The position numbers were made by a program, and so were the translations under genes. 64,000 bases of DNA from the NCBI RefSeq assembly GCF_003383615.1, contig NZ_QNUL01000008.1, forward strand, positions 1-64,000. Direction: 5' to 3'. Positions 25,187 through 33,479 of this stretch are shown here, piece by piece. This stretch comes from Dyadobacter luteus (GTDB taxonomy: Bacteria > Bacteroidota > Bacteroidia > Cytophagales > Spirosomataceae). A model generated the notes under the pieces. The model was not told the DNA's origin. It saw nothing but the letters and a program-made list of their open reading frames with translations, and searched no databases. Position 1 is the first letter of the stretch. Each line of letters begins with the position of its first letter.

Positions 25187-26425
25187 TCAGGAATGAAAAA
25201 ACAGATAACCAAGCCATATACCTGCTAACACTCCGATCAGATCGGCGATAAGTCCGGCCACAATCGCATACCTTGTATTCTTAATACCCACTGAACCGAA
25301 ATACAGTGCAACAATATACAATGTGGTATCTGCAGACCCTTGAAAAATACATACCAATCGCCCGACAAAAGAGTCAGGTCCGAATTCTTTCATTGCATCA
25401 ATCATCAGTGCGCGGGCTCCGCTTCCACTCAATGGTTTCATCAATGCAACGGGAAGTGCATCCGTAAAATCTGTATTGAAACCTGAAAATGAGAATATCC
25501 ATTTCATAAAGTCAATCAGATAATCCATCGCCCCGCAAGCCCGGAATGCACTGATGGCGACAAGGAGGCCGACCAGATACGGAATGATTGTAACCGTGGT
25601 TGTAAAGCCAGCCTTTGCTCCTTCGATAAAGGTTTCAAAAACATTCACTTTTTTGACCATTCCCCAGAATAAAAACCCTGCAACTACGCCCAAAAGAACT
25701 GCATTACCGGTAAAGACTGAAATGGTTTCAATCTGCTCTTTCGGCAATCCCGACAAATACCAGAGCAGTAATCCCATTACGGTCGTGATACTGCCCAATC
25801 CCAGCATCACCGACTTGTTGAACAAATTGGTTCGCTGCCAGGCAGCTGTGATAAGCATAGCAGCAACAGTAGTTACATAGGTTCCTACAACGCAAGGAAT
25901 GAATACATCAGATGGACTTTGTGCCCCGAGGATAGCACGTTGTGCAATAATAGATAATGGAATAATCTGTAAGCCGGAGGTATGCAACACCAAAAACATG
26001 ATCTGCGCATTGGAGGCCGTATCCTTGCTTGGATTGAGTTCCTGCAAACTTTGCATCGCTTTGAGTCCAAAGGGAGTTGCCGCATTATCCAGCCCGAGCA
26101 TATTAGCAGAAAAATTCATGATCATCTGTCCGTTCGCCGGGTGATCTTTAGGTACTTCAGGAAATAATTTATTAAAAAACGGGCCGATTATCCGGGCTAA
26201 TGCATTGATAATTCCTGCCTTTTCTCCCACGTTTAAAATCCCTAAAAAGAAAGTCATCACCCCTGTCAGCGGCAGTGCAATATCCATCACGGCAATTTTG
26301 GACATCTCCAGCATTCCTTCAGTAATAGATTTGAAGGTTTGCACATCGCCCGTCATGATGAATTTCAGAAAGGCAATGAAAAAAGCAATTACAAAAAAGG
26401 CTACGAAAATGTAGTTTAATGCCAT
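25187..26425 (-). CDS. SpmA-SpmB fusion, nucleoside-recognition (Gate) domain membrane protein
   Basis: This is a 412-residue integral membrane protein that joins two halves encoded separately in Bacillus as spore maturation proteins SpmA and SpmB. The first half has DIALPLTGVMTFFLGILNVGEKAG, MIMNFSANMLGLDNAATP and HTSGLQIIP. The second has FIEGAKAGFTTTVTIIPYLVGLLV, PVALMKPLSGSGARALM and IFQGSADTTLYIVALYFGSVGI. Each half carries the Gate domain, and 9-10 membrane helices are expected. Fused forms occur in many non-sporulating Bacteroidota, so a spore role does not apply; a transport function is suspected but unproven. It is monocistronic, with a terminator before the TolC gene. Confidence 0.88.
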   Translation of the reverse strand: MALNYIFVAFFVIAFFIAFLKFIMTGDVQTFKSITEGMLEMSKIAVMDIALPLTGVMTFFLGILNVGEKAGIINALARIIGPFFNKLFPEVPKDHPANGQMIMNFSANMLGLDNAATPFGLKAMQSLQELNPSKDTASNAQIMFLVLHTSGLQIIPLSIIAQRAILGAQSPSDVFIPCVVGTYVTTVAAMLITAAWQRTNLFNKSVMLGLGSITTVMGLLLWYLSGLPKEQIETISVFTGNAVLLGVVAGFLFWGMVKKVNVFETFIEGAKAGFTTTVTIIPYLVGLLVAISAFRACGAMDYLIDFMKWIFSFSGFNTDFTDALPVALMKPLSGSGARALMIDAMKEFGPDSFVGRLVCIFQGSADTTLYIVALYFGSVGIKNTRYAIVAGLIADLIGVLAGIWLGYLFFHS

Positions 26426-26584
26426 AGAAGATTACTGCGGGATGGTCTGGTTTTTTAGGAATATTTGCTCGAATCTGACTAAGGATATTATCCTACGTTT
26501 AAATCAAGATTCAAATTGGCTGTAAAATAGCACAAATTGATGACAGCTTTCTATCTTTATGCCCACACGCTCTAACTTTTCTAT

Positions 26585-27061
26585 ATGATGATAAAAAAAT
26601 ACAGTATTCTGTTGGTGGGATTTCTTGCAATAGCATGTGGTAAGGAAAATAAAACTGAAACGGATAAAGGCGGGATGGTGATTGTCAACGACACTATTCC
26701 TGAAATCAGAACAAACATTAAGAAAGAAGCAGTAGCCAGCTTTTCGGAACCAGTTCCTGACAAAGACAAACTCAACGATTGGAAGTTTTCAGTGGATGCG
26801 TATGAAACCGGAAAGACCTTTCAGTATCTGCTCAAAATCCGCTACAAAGAATTGCAGGTGAAAGACTCGCTAACATTACCGGATTTTGGAATCATGCCTA
26901 CCATTGAGCTTCAGAAAGGCAGTGAAGATTTTTCCTGTATTGTAGGGTTTAAAGGAAAAGAAAACGAGTTTAAGGAATACAAAAAAGTCTTCATTGACAA
27001 TGGGGAACTGAGAATTACCACGATCAAAGCATACAGACGGACGCTGCAAAGGAAGAAATAA
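26585..27061 (+). CDS. Hypothetical lipoprotein
   Basis: This is a 158-residue protein not assigned to a family here. A lipoprotein signal ends at Cys18 (FLAIAC), followed by a Lys/Glu/Thr-rich linker and a probably beta-rich domain (DKLNDWKFSVDAYETGKTFQYLLKIRYKEL, split by short loops). The C-terminus is basic (YRRTLQRKK). Its starting ATG pair is at 26585/26588, and a TATCTTTA sequence at 26552-26559 is one base from the -7 consensus. It is convergent with the isomerase gene and ends at a long perfect inverted repeat. Confidence 0.7.
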   Translation: MMIKKYSILLVGFLAIACGKENKTETDKGGMVIVNDTIPEIRTNIKKEAVASFSEPVPDKDKLNDWKFSVDAYETGKTFQYLLKIRYKELQVKDSLTLPDFGIMPTIELQKGSEDFSCIVGFKGKENEFKEYKKVFIDNGELRITTIKAYRRTLQRKK

Positions 27062-27108
27062 CTGAAATGCAAAATGCCAGGTTGTTGCCTGGCATTTTGC
27101 ATTTCAGT
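27061..27108. terminator. 21-bp perfect inverted repeat, bidirectional terminator
   Basis: Arms 27061-27081 and 27088-27108 are exact complements around a 6-nt TTGTTG loop. The core AAAATGCCAGG/CCTGGCATTTT resembles an ordinary terminator, extended outward by ten further pairs. It starts at the lipoprotein stop codon and lies between convergent genes. Confidence 0.75.
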
Positions 27109-27124
27109 ATTCTATAATCTTACA

Positions 27125-28048
27125 TTAAGCTTTAAAAACCTCATCCATTTTCTCACGTATTGTAAGCAATCGTTTTCTGTCGCCTCCCGACACTTCCGCA
27201 GAAGCCCAACCTGAGTAGCCGATTTTCTGCAGCGCTTTGTTCACTTCCGGCCAATTACAATCTCCTTCCATAAACTCTACATCAAATCCTTTCCAAAGAC
27301 CCAGATCATTCTGCTTTTTGAAACTGAATTCTTTCAGGTCCAATTTCAGAATTCGCTTATTCAGTCCTTCAATCCACGATACCGGCCAGCCATAGCGGAG
27401 TACATTACCCACATCAAAATACCAACCGACCATAGGGTGATTAAATTCATCGACATAGCGTGCAGCTTCCAGAGGACTGAGCAGAAACTGATTCCAGACA
27501 TTTTCAAAAGCAATTTTTACGCCTGTTTCTTCCGCTACCGGCAACAATTTGCGAATCTCTTTCTGCGAACGTTCATAAGCTTCAGCATAAGTTACGTTGG
27601 CATTCACTACGCCGGGTACCACCAATACAGTTGTTCCGCCATATTGTTTGGTATCCCGAAGGGCTTTTTCAATGGATTTTACACATTCTTCGCGTTTTTT
27701 TGGATCCGGATCCGACAAAGGCAGTTTCCAGTGCATAGAGTTTACCGTTCCTGGTAATTCCAGTCCGGTTTTATCCCTGGCAGCCAGTACCTCTTTCATA
27801 TCCAGTTTATCCGGCGAATCCAGCTCCACACCATCATATCCAAGATCTTTCAGTAATTTGAATTTATCCATGATGGACAAATCTTCTTTCACCATGCCCC
27901 ATTTCAGGCTCTTCTTCACCATGGGCCGGGCCGCAGCGTTCGTAAGTTCTGATGGAGATGGTATAATACCTGCGGCATTAGCTGCCGAGCCGACTACAGC
28001 AGCCCCGGCAACCAATGCACTGTTTCTGATAAAATCTCTTCTCTGCAT
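27125..28048 (-). CDS. Sugar phosphate isomerase/epimerase family protein (TIM barrel), Tat signal
   Basis: This is a 307-residue xylose-isomerase-like TIM barrel (AP endonuclase 2 superfamily) with a twin-arginine signal (MQRRDFIRNSALVAGAAVVG), so it is exported folded. Barrel features include LGYDGVELDSP, MHWKLPLSDPD, a metal-site Glu in IAFENVWNQF, GWYFDVGN and EFMEGDCNWPEV. Family members act on sugars or sugar derivatives such as inosose or keto-sugars; the substrate here is unknown. It starts 4 bp after the Gfo/Idh/MocA gene, also Tat-exported, indicating an operon for oxidising and isomerising a sugar in the periplasm. Confidence 0.87.
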   Translation of the reverse strand: MQRRDFIRNSALVAGAAVVGSAANAAGIIPSPSELTNAAARPMVKKSLKWGMVKEDLSIMDKFKLLKDLGYDGVELDSPDKLDMKEVLAARDKTGLELPGTVNSMHWKLPLSDPDPKKREECVKSIEKALRDTKQYGGTTVLVVPGVVNANVTYAEAYERSQKEIRKLLPVAEETGVKIAFENVWNQFLLSPLEAARYVDEFNHPMVGWYFDVGNVLRYGWPVSWIEGLNKRILKLDLKEFSFKKQNDLGLWKGFDVEFMEGDCNWPEVNKALQKIGYSGWASAEVSGGDRKRLLTIREKMDEVFKA

Positions 28049-28052
28049 GGGA

Positions 28053-29342
28053 TTATGAGAAAGAAGTGATACCCGGACGAGCTACTTCCACAACCGGCGG
28101 TTTCATATCGAAGCTATAAGTATCCGGTCCCAGTTTTTCAGTTGAATTCATAGCCTCATCCCAGGTTACACGCTTGCCTGTGTAGGCAGCCATTCTTCCC
28201 ATAATAGCAAGCAATGTACTTTGCGCCATGTATTCTCCATCGTTGATCAGCTTACCGCTACGGATAGAGGCAAATAATTCGTTGTGTTCTGTCTGATACA
28301 TATCGTTCTGCGCACCATCGTATTTCCATGGATTCTGTCCGTAAATCTCATGTACGTTTCTGGCGCAGTTAGCCATCGCACGGCCTTTTGTTCCCAGTGT
28401 TTCCACCAGGTAGCTTTTTTCGCAATTATCCTGCTGACGAGAGTGGTGGAAGCCTTTTGCTCCGTTTTCGTATTCGTAGGTTACTGCGAAGTGATCAAAT
28501 ATATTTCCGTAAAGAGAATCTGTTCTTACCTGGCGTCCACCTGTACCGGTCGCTGATATTGGCAATTTTCCGCCAAATGCCCACGACATCATATCAATAC
28601 TATGTACTGCCTGTTCTACAATGTGGTCACCAGCCAGCCAGGTGTAGTAAGTCCAGTTACGCAAAACATATTCAGCATCTGTCCAGCCAGTCTGGCGTGG
28701 GAAAGACCATAACGAACCTGTATCGTAGGTATTATAAATCGCAGAAATGTCACCTACTGCACCATCCAGAATTTTTCCGAAAATTGCGCGCTTTGGCTCA
28801 TGATATCTCCAGCAAAAACCTGACATCAGAGATACATTTTTTTGTTTCGCCAACTTAGCTGCATCCAATACCTTACGTACACCTGGTGCATCTACAGCCA
28901 CAGGTTTTTCGCAGAAAACGTGCTTACCTGCATTGATAGCTGCCGTCAAATGCTCAGGACGGAAATGTGGAGGCGTTGCAAGAATGACTACATCAACACC
29001 AGAGTCCAATACTTTTTTGAATGCATCAAATCCTACAAACCGATGCCCTTCGTCTACCTTCACCTTATTGCCATGTACTTTCGTCAGGTTGGCTAGTGAA
29101 GCATCCAGTTTATCCTTGAAAATATCACCCATAGCATGAAGTACCACGTTAGAGTCTGCCTTCAGCGCCTGATTGGCAGCACCGGACCCACGGCCTCCGC
29201 ATCCGATTAATCCCACTTTCAAAGTTTCGTTATTCACTCCGGCAAATGCACGGTTCGGATTTAGAATGGTAATAGTAGGAAGAGCAGTACCTGCCAGCGC
29301 AACCCCGGCCATTTTCAAGACATCCCTGCGAGAAGTATTCAT
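28053..29342 (-). CDS. Gfo/Idh/MocA family oxidoreductase, Tat signal
   Basis: This is a 429-residue dehydrogenase with a twin-arginine signal (TSRRDVLKMAGVALAGTA). The NAD(P)-binding fold starts LKVGLIGCGGRGSGAANQA, followed by VVILATPPHFRPEHL and the family EKP motif HVFCEKPVAVD. The C-terminal substrate domain contains GDHIVEQAVHSIDMMSWAFGG, with the His-Asp pair typical of MocA-type sugar dehydrogenases and glycosidases. Such exported members carry a tightly bound nicotinamide cofactor co-transported by Tat. It is first of a two-gene operon with the isomerase gene. The exact substrate is unknown. Confidence 0.9.
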   Translation of the reverse strand: MNTSRRDVLKMAGVALAGTALPTITILNPNRAFAGVNNETLKVGLIGCGGRGSGAANQALKADSNVVLHAMGDIFKDKLDASLANLTKVHGNKVKVDEGHRFVGFDAFKKVLDSGVDVVILATPPHFRPEHLTAAINAGKHVFCEKPVAVDAPGVRKVLDAAKLAKQKNVSLMSGFCWRYHEPKRAIFGKILDGAVGDISAIYNTYDTGSLWSFPRQTGWTDAEYVLRNWTYYTWLAGDHIVEQAVHSIDMMSWAFGGKLPISATGTGGRQVRTDSLYGNIFDHFAVTYEYENGAKGFHHSRQQDNCEKSYLVETLGTKGRAMANCARNVHEIYGQNPWKYDGAQNDMYQTEHNELFASIRSGKLINDGEYMAQSTLLAIMGRMAAYTGKRVTWDEAMNSTEKLGPDTYSFDMKPPVVEVARPGITSFS

Positions 29343-29572
29343 TATTGTAAGAATTTGGTGATTAGATTAAGGAACTCCACTTTTAAAGACTGCCATTTCA
29401 TGTAAATCCTGACAACCTTCAGCGCATTAAAGATAAATAAATCTATTGTGATTTTTAAAAAATAATCTTAAAAATTCGGCTGTGTGCTCGATAACACATC
29501 AGTAAAACGCTTGAAACACAATTTAACCAAACCATGCCAATCACTTACTCTTGAAAATGTGATAACAAGAAA

Positions 29573-29606
29573 AAACCGGAACAGCTTATGAGGGCAGTTC
29601 CGGTTT
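29573..29606 (-). terminator. Terminator after the subtilase gene
   Basis: A perfect 10-bp stem AAACCGGAAC (29573-29582) with GTTCCGGTTT (29597-29606) is followed on the minus strand by T-rich sequence. It lies 23 bp after the protease stop codon. Confidence 0.8.
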
Positions 29607-29628
29607 GAATATGTACAGATTAGCTTTC

Positions 29629-31155
29629 TCAATCCCACTGCACCTCTACCACTGCGTTTTTGAGGTCAATTGTGGTATACTTTTCTCCGCTCTGACGTTT
29701 GAGTGAAATCTTGCCGTGCTGCACTTTTGCCACCTGCTGAGAAAGTACATCCTTTTCATTTTTCTTTCTGTACACGGCAACGAGGGAATCAGTACTGTTC
29801 ACTTCCACTTCACAAGTTTTTCCCTTTGCCACAACCTTTTTTGAATTATCCGGTAAATACGGAGCTTTGAGCAAAGCCAGTGCGCGGGACGCCATCGGTA
29901 CTCCATAGCCGACATAATTGTTACCATAAGGATACAAATGAGCTGATTTCTCTATCACATCAATCAATTCCTTGTTCGACAATTTCGGATTTGCCTGCAA
30001 AAGACAAGCTGCAAAGCCAGTAATCACCGGCGCAGATAAAGACGTACCGTATAGCGAAAAGCAGGAAACATTCGGTTTTACATACGAAAGGAATTCAGGC
30101 CCAATACTGCTGTAGCCGATACGGTTCCAAAGCTTTGCATTGGTAGCACCAATTGACAAAACTCCTTTGGCATCTGCCGGAGCTGAAACGATTCCCCATC
30201 CTTTGTCGTCGCCTTCGTTGCCGGCAGAAACGATAATCATAATTCCTTTTTTGTCTGAGGCAATCTGAGCAGCACGCGTAATGGCGCTCGTTTTACCATC
30301 CATTTGTGATGGCGTATAATTCTCTTTCGGATCAGAAAACCCTTTTGCATAACCCAAAGAAGTATTGATCAATCTTACCCCAAGACTATCCATCCATTCC
30401 ATGGCAGCGATCCAGTTATCTTCCTCGCCACGGTATTCACGCAGAGAATAATCGGTACGCGCCAGATAGAATTTAGCATTGGTAGCCATTCCATATTGCA
30501 TATCATCCTGATGATCCAGACCACTGATAGCAGCCATTACCTCTGTACCGTGCATATCAGAAAACGACTCAGCAGTGCTGAACAGAAGGTTTCCGGCACG
30601 TCCTGGTTTTACGTAGTCACGAATACCAAGAATGCGTTTGTTAGAAAAAATATGGGTCAGAGAAGTAGACGAATCAGCACCATAAAAACCGGCATCAATC
30701 ACTCCTATTGTTACATTGTTTGCAGAAAGTCCTTCTTTCAAAAATGCATTGGCTTGTACCTGAGACATCACAGGGGCCATTTGCGCTTTCTCGACAGGAG
30801 ACTGTCGGGCGATATAAAAGCCAGGATCAATAGGCACGACCTCCTGCACAAAATCAAGCGAACGCACACGAGCTGCCTGCTCACTTGTCATCACTGCCGA
30901 TACGGCATTCAACCATTTAGACCGGTTGATGATCTGAATCGAATTATTCTTCAGAACCGTTTCAAATGCAGAATTAACAGGAATATCAAGTTCGTCGGAT
31001 AATGGCAAACCCAGTTTCTGTCTGTTATCCAAAGTGAGATGTGAAACAGCCGGTGCAACACTAATATCTTTGGATTTAAGATAAATCCAGTATTTGGGAC
31101 TGGCAGATAAAAATAAAGGCGCAAAAAGAAGTGCCAGTAAAAATACTTTTTTCAT
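29629..31155 (-). CDS. Secreted S8 family serine peptidase (subtilase)
   Basis: This is a 508-residue protease with a signal peptide (MKKVFLLALLFAPLFLSAS). A propeptide-like region of about 120 residues precedes the catalytic domain. The triad is visible: Asp154 in IGVIDAGFYG, His202 in DMHGTEV and Ser374 in GTSLSAPVITG, with the oxyanion Asn313 in SAGNEGDD. About 100 residues after the catalytic domain form a short beta-rich tail ending VVEVQWD. That tail does not look like a canonical type IX sorting domain, so the protein may stay periplasmic or be released by another route. It is divergent from the aminopeptidase P gene. Confidence 0.92.
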   Translation of the reverse strand: MKKVFLLALLFAPLFLSASPKYWIYLKSKDISVAPAVSHLTLDNRQKLGLPLSDELDIPVNSAFETVLKNNSIQIINRSKWLNAVSAVMTSEQAARVRSLDFVQEVVPIDPGFYIARQSPVEKAQMAPVMSQVQANAFLKEGLSANNVTIGVIDAGFYGADSSTSLTHIFSNKRILGIRDYVKPGRAGNLLFSTAESFSDMHGTEVMAAISGLDHQDDMQYGMATNAKFYLARTDYSLREYRGEEDNWIAAMEWMDSLGVRLINTSLGYAKGFSDPKENYTPSQMDGKTSAITRAAQIASDKKGIMIIVSAGNEGDDKGWGIVSAPADAKGVLSIGATNAKLWNRIGYSSIGPEFLSYVKPNVSCFSLYGTSLSAPVITGFAACLLQANPKLSNKELIDVIEKSAHLYPYGNNYVGYGVPMASRALALLKAPYLPDNSKKVVAKGKTCEVEVNSTDSLVAVYRKKNEKDVLSQQVAKVQHGKISLKRQSGEKYTTIDLKNAVVEVQWD

Positions 31156-31312
31156 GAAAAGATTATCAGTTAGGAATTTCTGGTATTAATTTTCCGGCAT
31201 TAACTCTCACTCATTCCTTCTTGTAAGGACAGATTTGGCGCTAAGCTGAATTAATAAACAAGATAAACGTAATTTTACGTAATAAATTACCAGGTACAAA
31301 ATTTTACCACTG

Positions 31313-32602
31313 ATGCGCTATCATCCGATCAACAACACTTTATTTACCGAAAACCGGAAACAGTTTGCCAATGTATTGAAACCGAAATCTCTGGCCATTT
31401 TACATGCCAATGATTTTATGCCAACCAATGCGGATGGTACGATGGGCTTCAAACAGAACAGCAATCTTTTCTATCTTTCAGGAGTGGATCAGGAAGAAAC
31501 CATTCTGCTCATTTCGCCCGATCACCCGGATGAAAAATACCGTGAAGTTTTATTTGTAAGGGAAACCAATGAGCTTATCGCTGTTTGGGAAGGTGAAAAA
31601 CTGACCAAAGAGCAAGCCAGAAATGTTTCGGGAATTAAATCGGTATACTGGACTCATCAATTCGAAAGGGTTTTCAGCGACATCATTTTTGTTGCAGAAA
31701 ATGTCTATCTGAATACCAACGAACATACCCGCAACAGTTCTCTTGTACAAACACGCGAGGCCAGATATATCGAGGAGTTTCGCCAAAAGTACCCATTGCA
31801 TCAACTCTCCAGGCTGGCACCATTGATGCACCAGCTTCGGGCAATCAAACATCCGGTGGAGATTGAGCTGATGCAGCAAGCTTGTAATATCACAGCTTCA
31901 GGTTTCAACAGACTCCTGAAATTTGTAAAACCAGGCGTTCAGGAATATGAAATCGAAGCTGAGTTGATTCATGAATTTATACGTAACCGCTCAAAAGGTT
32001 TTGCGTATCAGCCCATTGTAGCTTCGGGAGCTAATGCATGTGTGCTACATTATATTGAGAATAATAAAGCATGTAAAGATGGTGACGTTTTGCTACTGGA
32101 TGTAGCCGCTGAATACGCCAACTATGCATCTGATCTGACAAGAAGTATTCCTGTCAACGGCAGGTTTACAAAACGCCAGCGGGAAGTATACGATGCTGTG
32201 TTACGTGTTTTCAAGTCGGCAAAAAGTATGTTGGTTGTTGGCAATATATGGGATGAGTACCATATAGAAGTCGGCAAAATCATGGAAAGTGAATTGATTG
32301 GTCTTGGACTAATTACCAAAGACGATATTGAAAAACAGGATCCTGAATGGCCGGCGTATAAAAAGTATTTTCCGCATGGTACCTCGCATTTCCTCGGATT
32401 GGATGTTCATGACGTTGGCAATAAATACCAGCGTTTTGAAGCAGGAATGGTTTTCACTTGTGAGCCGGGTATATATATAAGAGAAGAAGGATTAGGCATT
32501 CGTCTGGAAAACAATATTCTGATTACCGAAAATGGCAATACAGATCTGATGGCGCATATTCCAATTGAAGCCGAAGAGATTGAAGACTTGATGAACAGCT
32601 GA
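31313..32602 (+). CDS. Xaa-Pro aminopeptidase (aminopeptidase P, M24B)
   Basis: This 429-residue enzyme removes N-terminal residues preceding proline. It has the AMP_N domain at the start (about residues 3-130, with FKQNSNLFYLSGVDQEE) and a pita-bread catalytic domain. Metal ligands can be followed: Asp in LLLDVAAEY, Asp in ASDLTRSIPVNG, His in HGTSHFLGLDVHD, Glu in FTCEPGIYI and Glu in GIRLENNILI. The length fits PepP-type enzymes. It is cytosolic. The MgtC gene follows after 23 bp, probably on the same transcript. Confidence 0.94.
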   Translation: MRYHPINNTLFTENRKQFANVLKPKSLAILHANDFMPTNADGTMGFKQNSNLFYLSGVDQEETILLISPDHPDEKYREVLFVRETNELIAVWEGEKLTKEQARNVSGIKSVYWTHQFERVFSDIIFVAENVYLNTNEHTRNSSLVQTREARYIEEFRQKYPLHQLSRLAPLMHQLRAIKHPVEIELMQQACNITASGFNRLLKFVKPGVQEYEIEAELIHEFIRNRSKGFAYQPIVASGANACVLHYIENNKACKDGDVLLLDVAAEYANYASDLTRSIPVNGRFTKRQREVYDAVLRVFKSAKSMLVVGNIWDEYHIEVGKIMESELIGLGLITKDDIEKQDPEWPAYKKYFPHGTSHFLGLDVHDVGNKYQRFEAGMVFTCEPGIYIREEGLGIRLENNILITENGNTDLMAHIPIEAEEIEDLMNS

Positions 32603-32625
32603 AACCTGGTACAGAATAGCAGAAT

Positions 32626-33255
32626 ATGGAATTTGTAGCTGAGGATTTTTTGAAATTAATGTTGTCGTTTGTGTTAGGTGCTATTATTGGAACCGAGCGC
32701 GAGTACAGGAGTAAATCTGCAGGATTAAGAACGCTCATTCTTATCTCTGTGGGTTCTACTTTGTTTACGATTATTTCAACAAAAACAGGTCCGGATGCCG
32801 GAAGAATTGCCGCCAACATCGTAACAGGAATTGGCTTCCTGGGCGCAGGAATCATTTTCAGGGAAGATAACCGTGTGGTAGGGCTTACTACCGCTGCTAT
32901 TGTTTGGGTTACGGCTGCCCTGGGAATGGGTATCGGCGTAGGGCTATATACGCTTTCTATCGCAAGTTTTGTGATTGCAGGACTTTCGCTCGTTATACTC
33001 ACACCGGTACAAAAGCTGATCAGGAAGAAAAGCCAGATCAGGAATTATCAGGTCATGTGTGTGTATCAGAGAAAGACGCTTAAAAACTATGAGGACCTGT
33101 TTCATCAGCACGATTTGAAAATACTACGCGGCGAACAAAGCAGATCCGGAAGCCATATTACAGGAAGCTGGAGCCTGCAGGGAGCTGAGCAAGCACATGA
33201 GAAATTAACGGAATACCTACTCAACGATCAGGACATTTTGGAATTCAGCTTTTAG
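32626..33255 (+). CDS. MgtC/SapB family membrane protein
   Basis: This is a 209-residue protein with four to five N-terminal membrane helices and a soluble C-terminal ACT-like domain (about 145-209). The MgtC signature GAIIGTEREYRSKSAGLRTLILIS carries the conserved Glu-Arg and Arg residues, and GIGFLGAGIIFREDNRVVGLTTAA is the second family hallmark. MgtC proteins inhibit or modulate the F-type ATPase and help survival at low magnesium in pathogens; in environmental Bacteroidota the role is unclear. It lies immediately before the ebo cluster, separated by 224 bp, and is not known to be part of that system. Confidence 0.9.
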   Translation: MEFVAEDFLKLMLSFVLGAIIGTEREYRSKSAGLRTLILISVGSTLFTIISTKTGPDAGRIAANIVTGIGFLGAGIIFREDNRVVGLTTAAIVWVTAALGMGIGVGLYTLSIASFVIAGLSLVILTPVQKLIRKKSQIRNYQVMCVYQRKTLKNYEDLFHQHDLKILRGEQSRSGSHITGSWSLQGAEQAHEKLTEYLLNDQDILEFSF

Positions 33256-33437
33256 CACCTTCCGAAATATCCGGTATACAAGTTTTAAAGAAGAATAGCT
33301 GATCATAGGTATCAGGTCAAAACTTCATACACATCATTTCATTACACACACATTCCATCGCTATCATCCTGCATCAGGGAAACTTTATTGTTTCAATGAG
33401 GCTTTTAATAAGATTGATGCAGGTCATTTTAAATCCG

Positions 33438-33457
33438 CAAAGGTTCAGTCACCTTTG
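33438..33457 (+). promoter_or_regulatory. Inverted repeat upstream of eboA
   Basis: CAAAGGT (33438-33444) and ACCTTTG (33451-33457) are perfect complements around a 6-bp spacer, ending 22 bp before the eboA ATG. The right arm overlaps CACCTTTG, one mismatch from the -7 consensus. It could be an operator or a small 5'-leader hairpin. The rest of the 224-bp gap shows a weaker GCATCA/TGATGC pair (33371 and 33415) and nothing else. Confidence 0.4.
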
Positions 33458-33479
33458 TAACCCGAATGAACTTTAATTT

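Noticed and set aside
30496..31002. Open frame of 168 codons on the plus strand
   Set aside because: It lies entirely antisense to the subtilase gene, whose triad and signal peptide are clear. The translation has no recognisable domain.
33371..33420. GCATCA/TGATGC pair in the gap upstream of eboA
   Set aside because: The arms are only 6 bp with a loop of nearly 40 bases, which is expected by chance in a region of this size.
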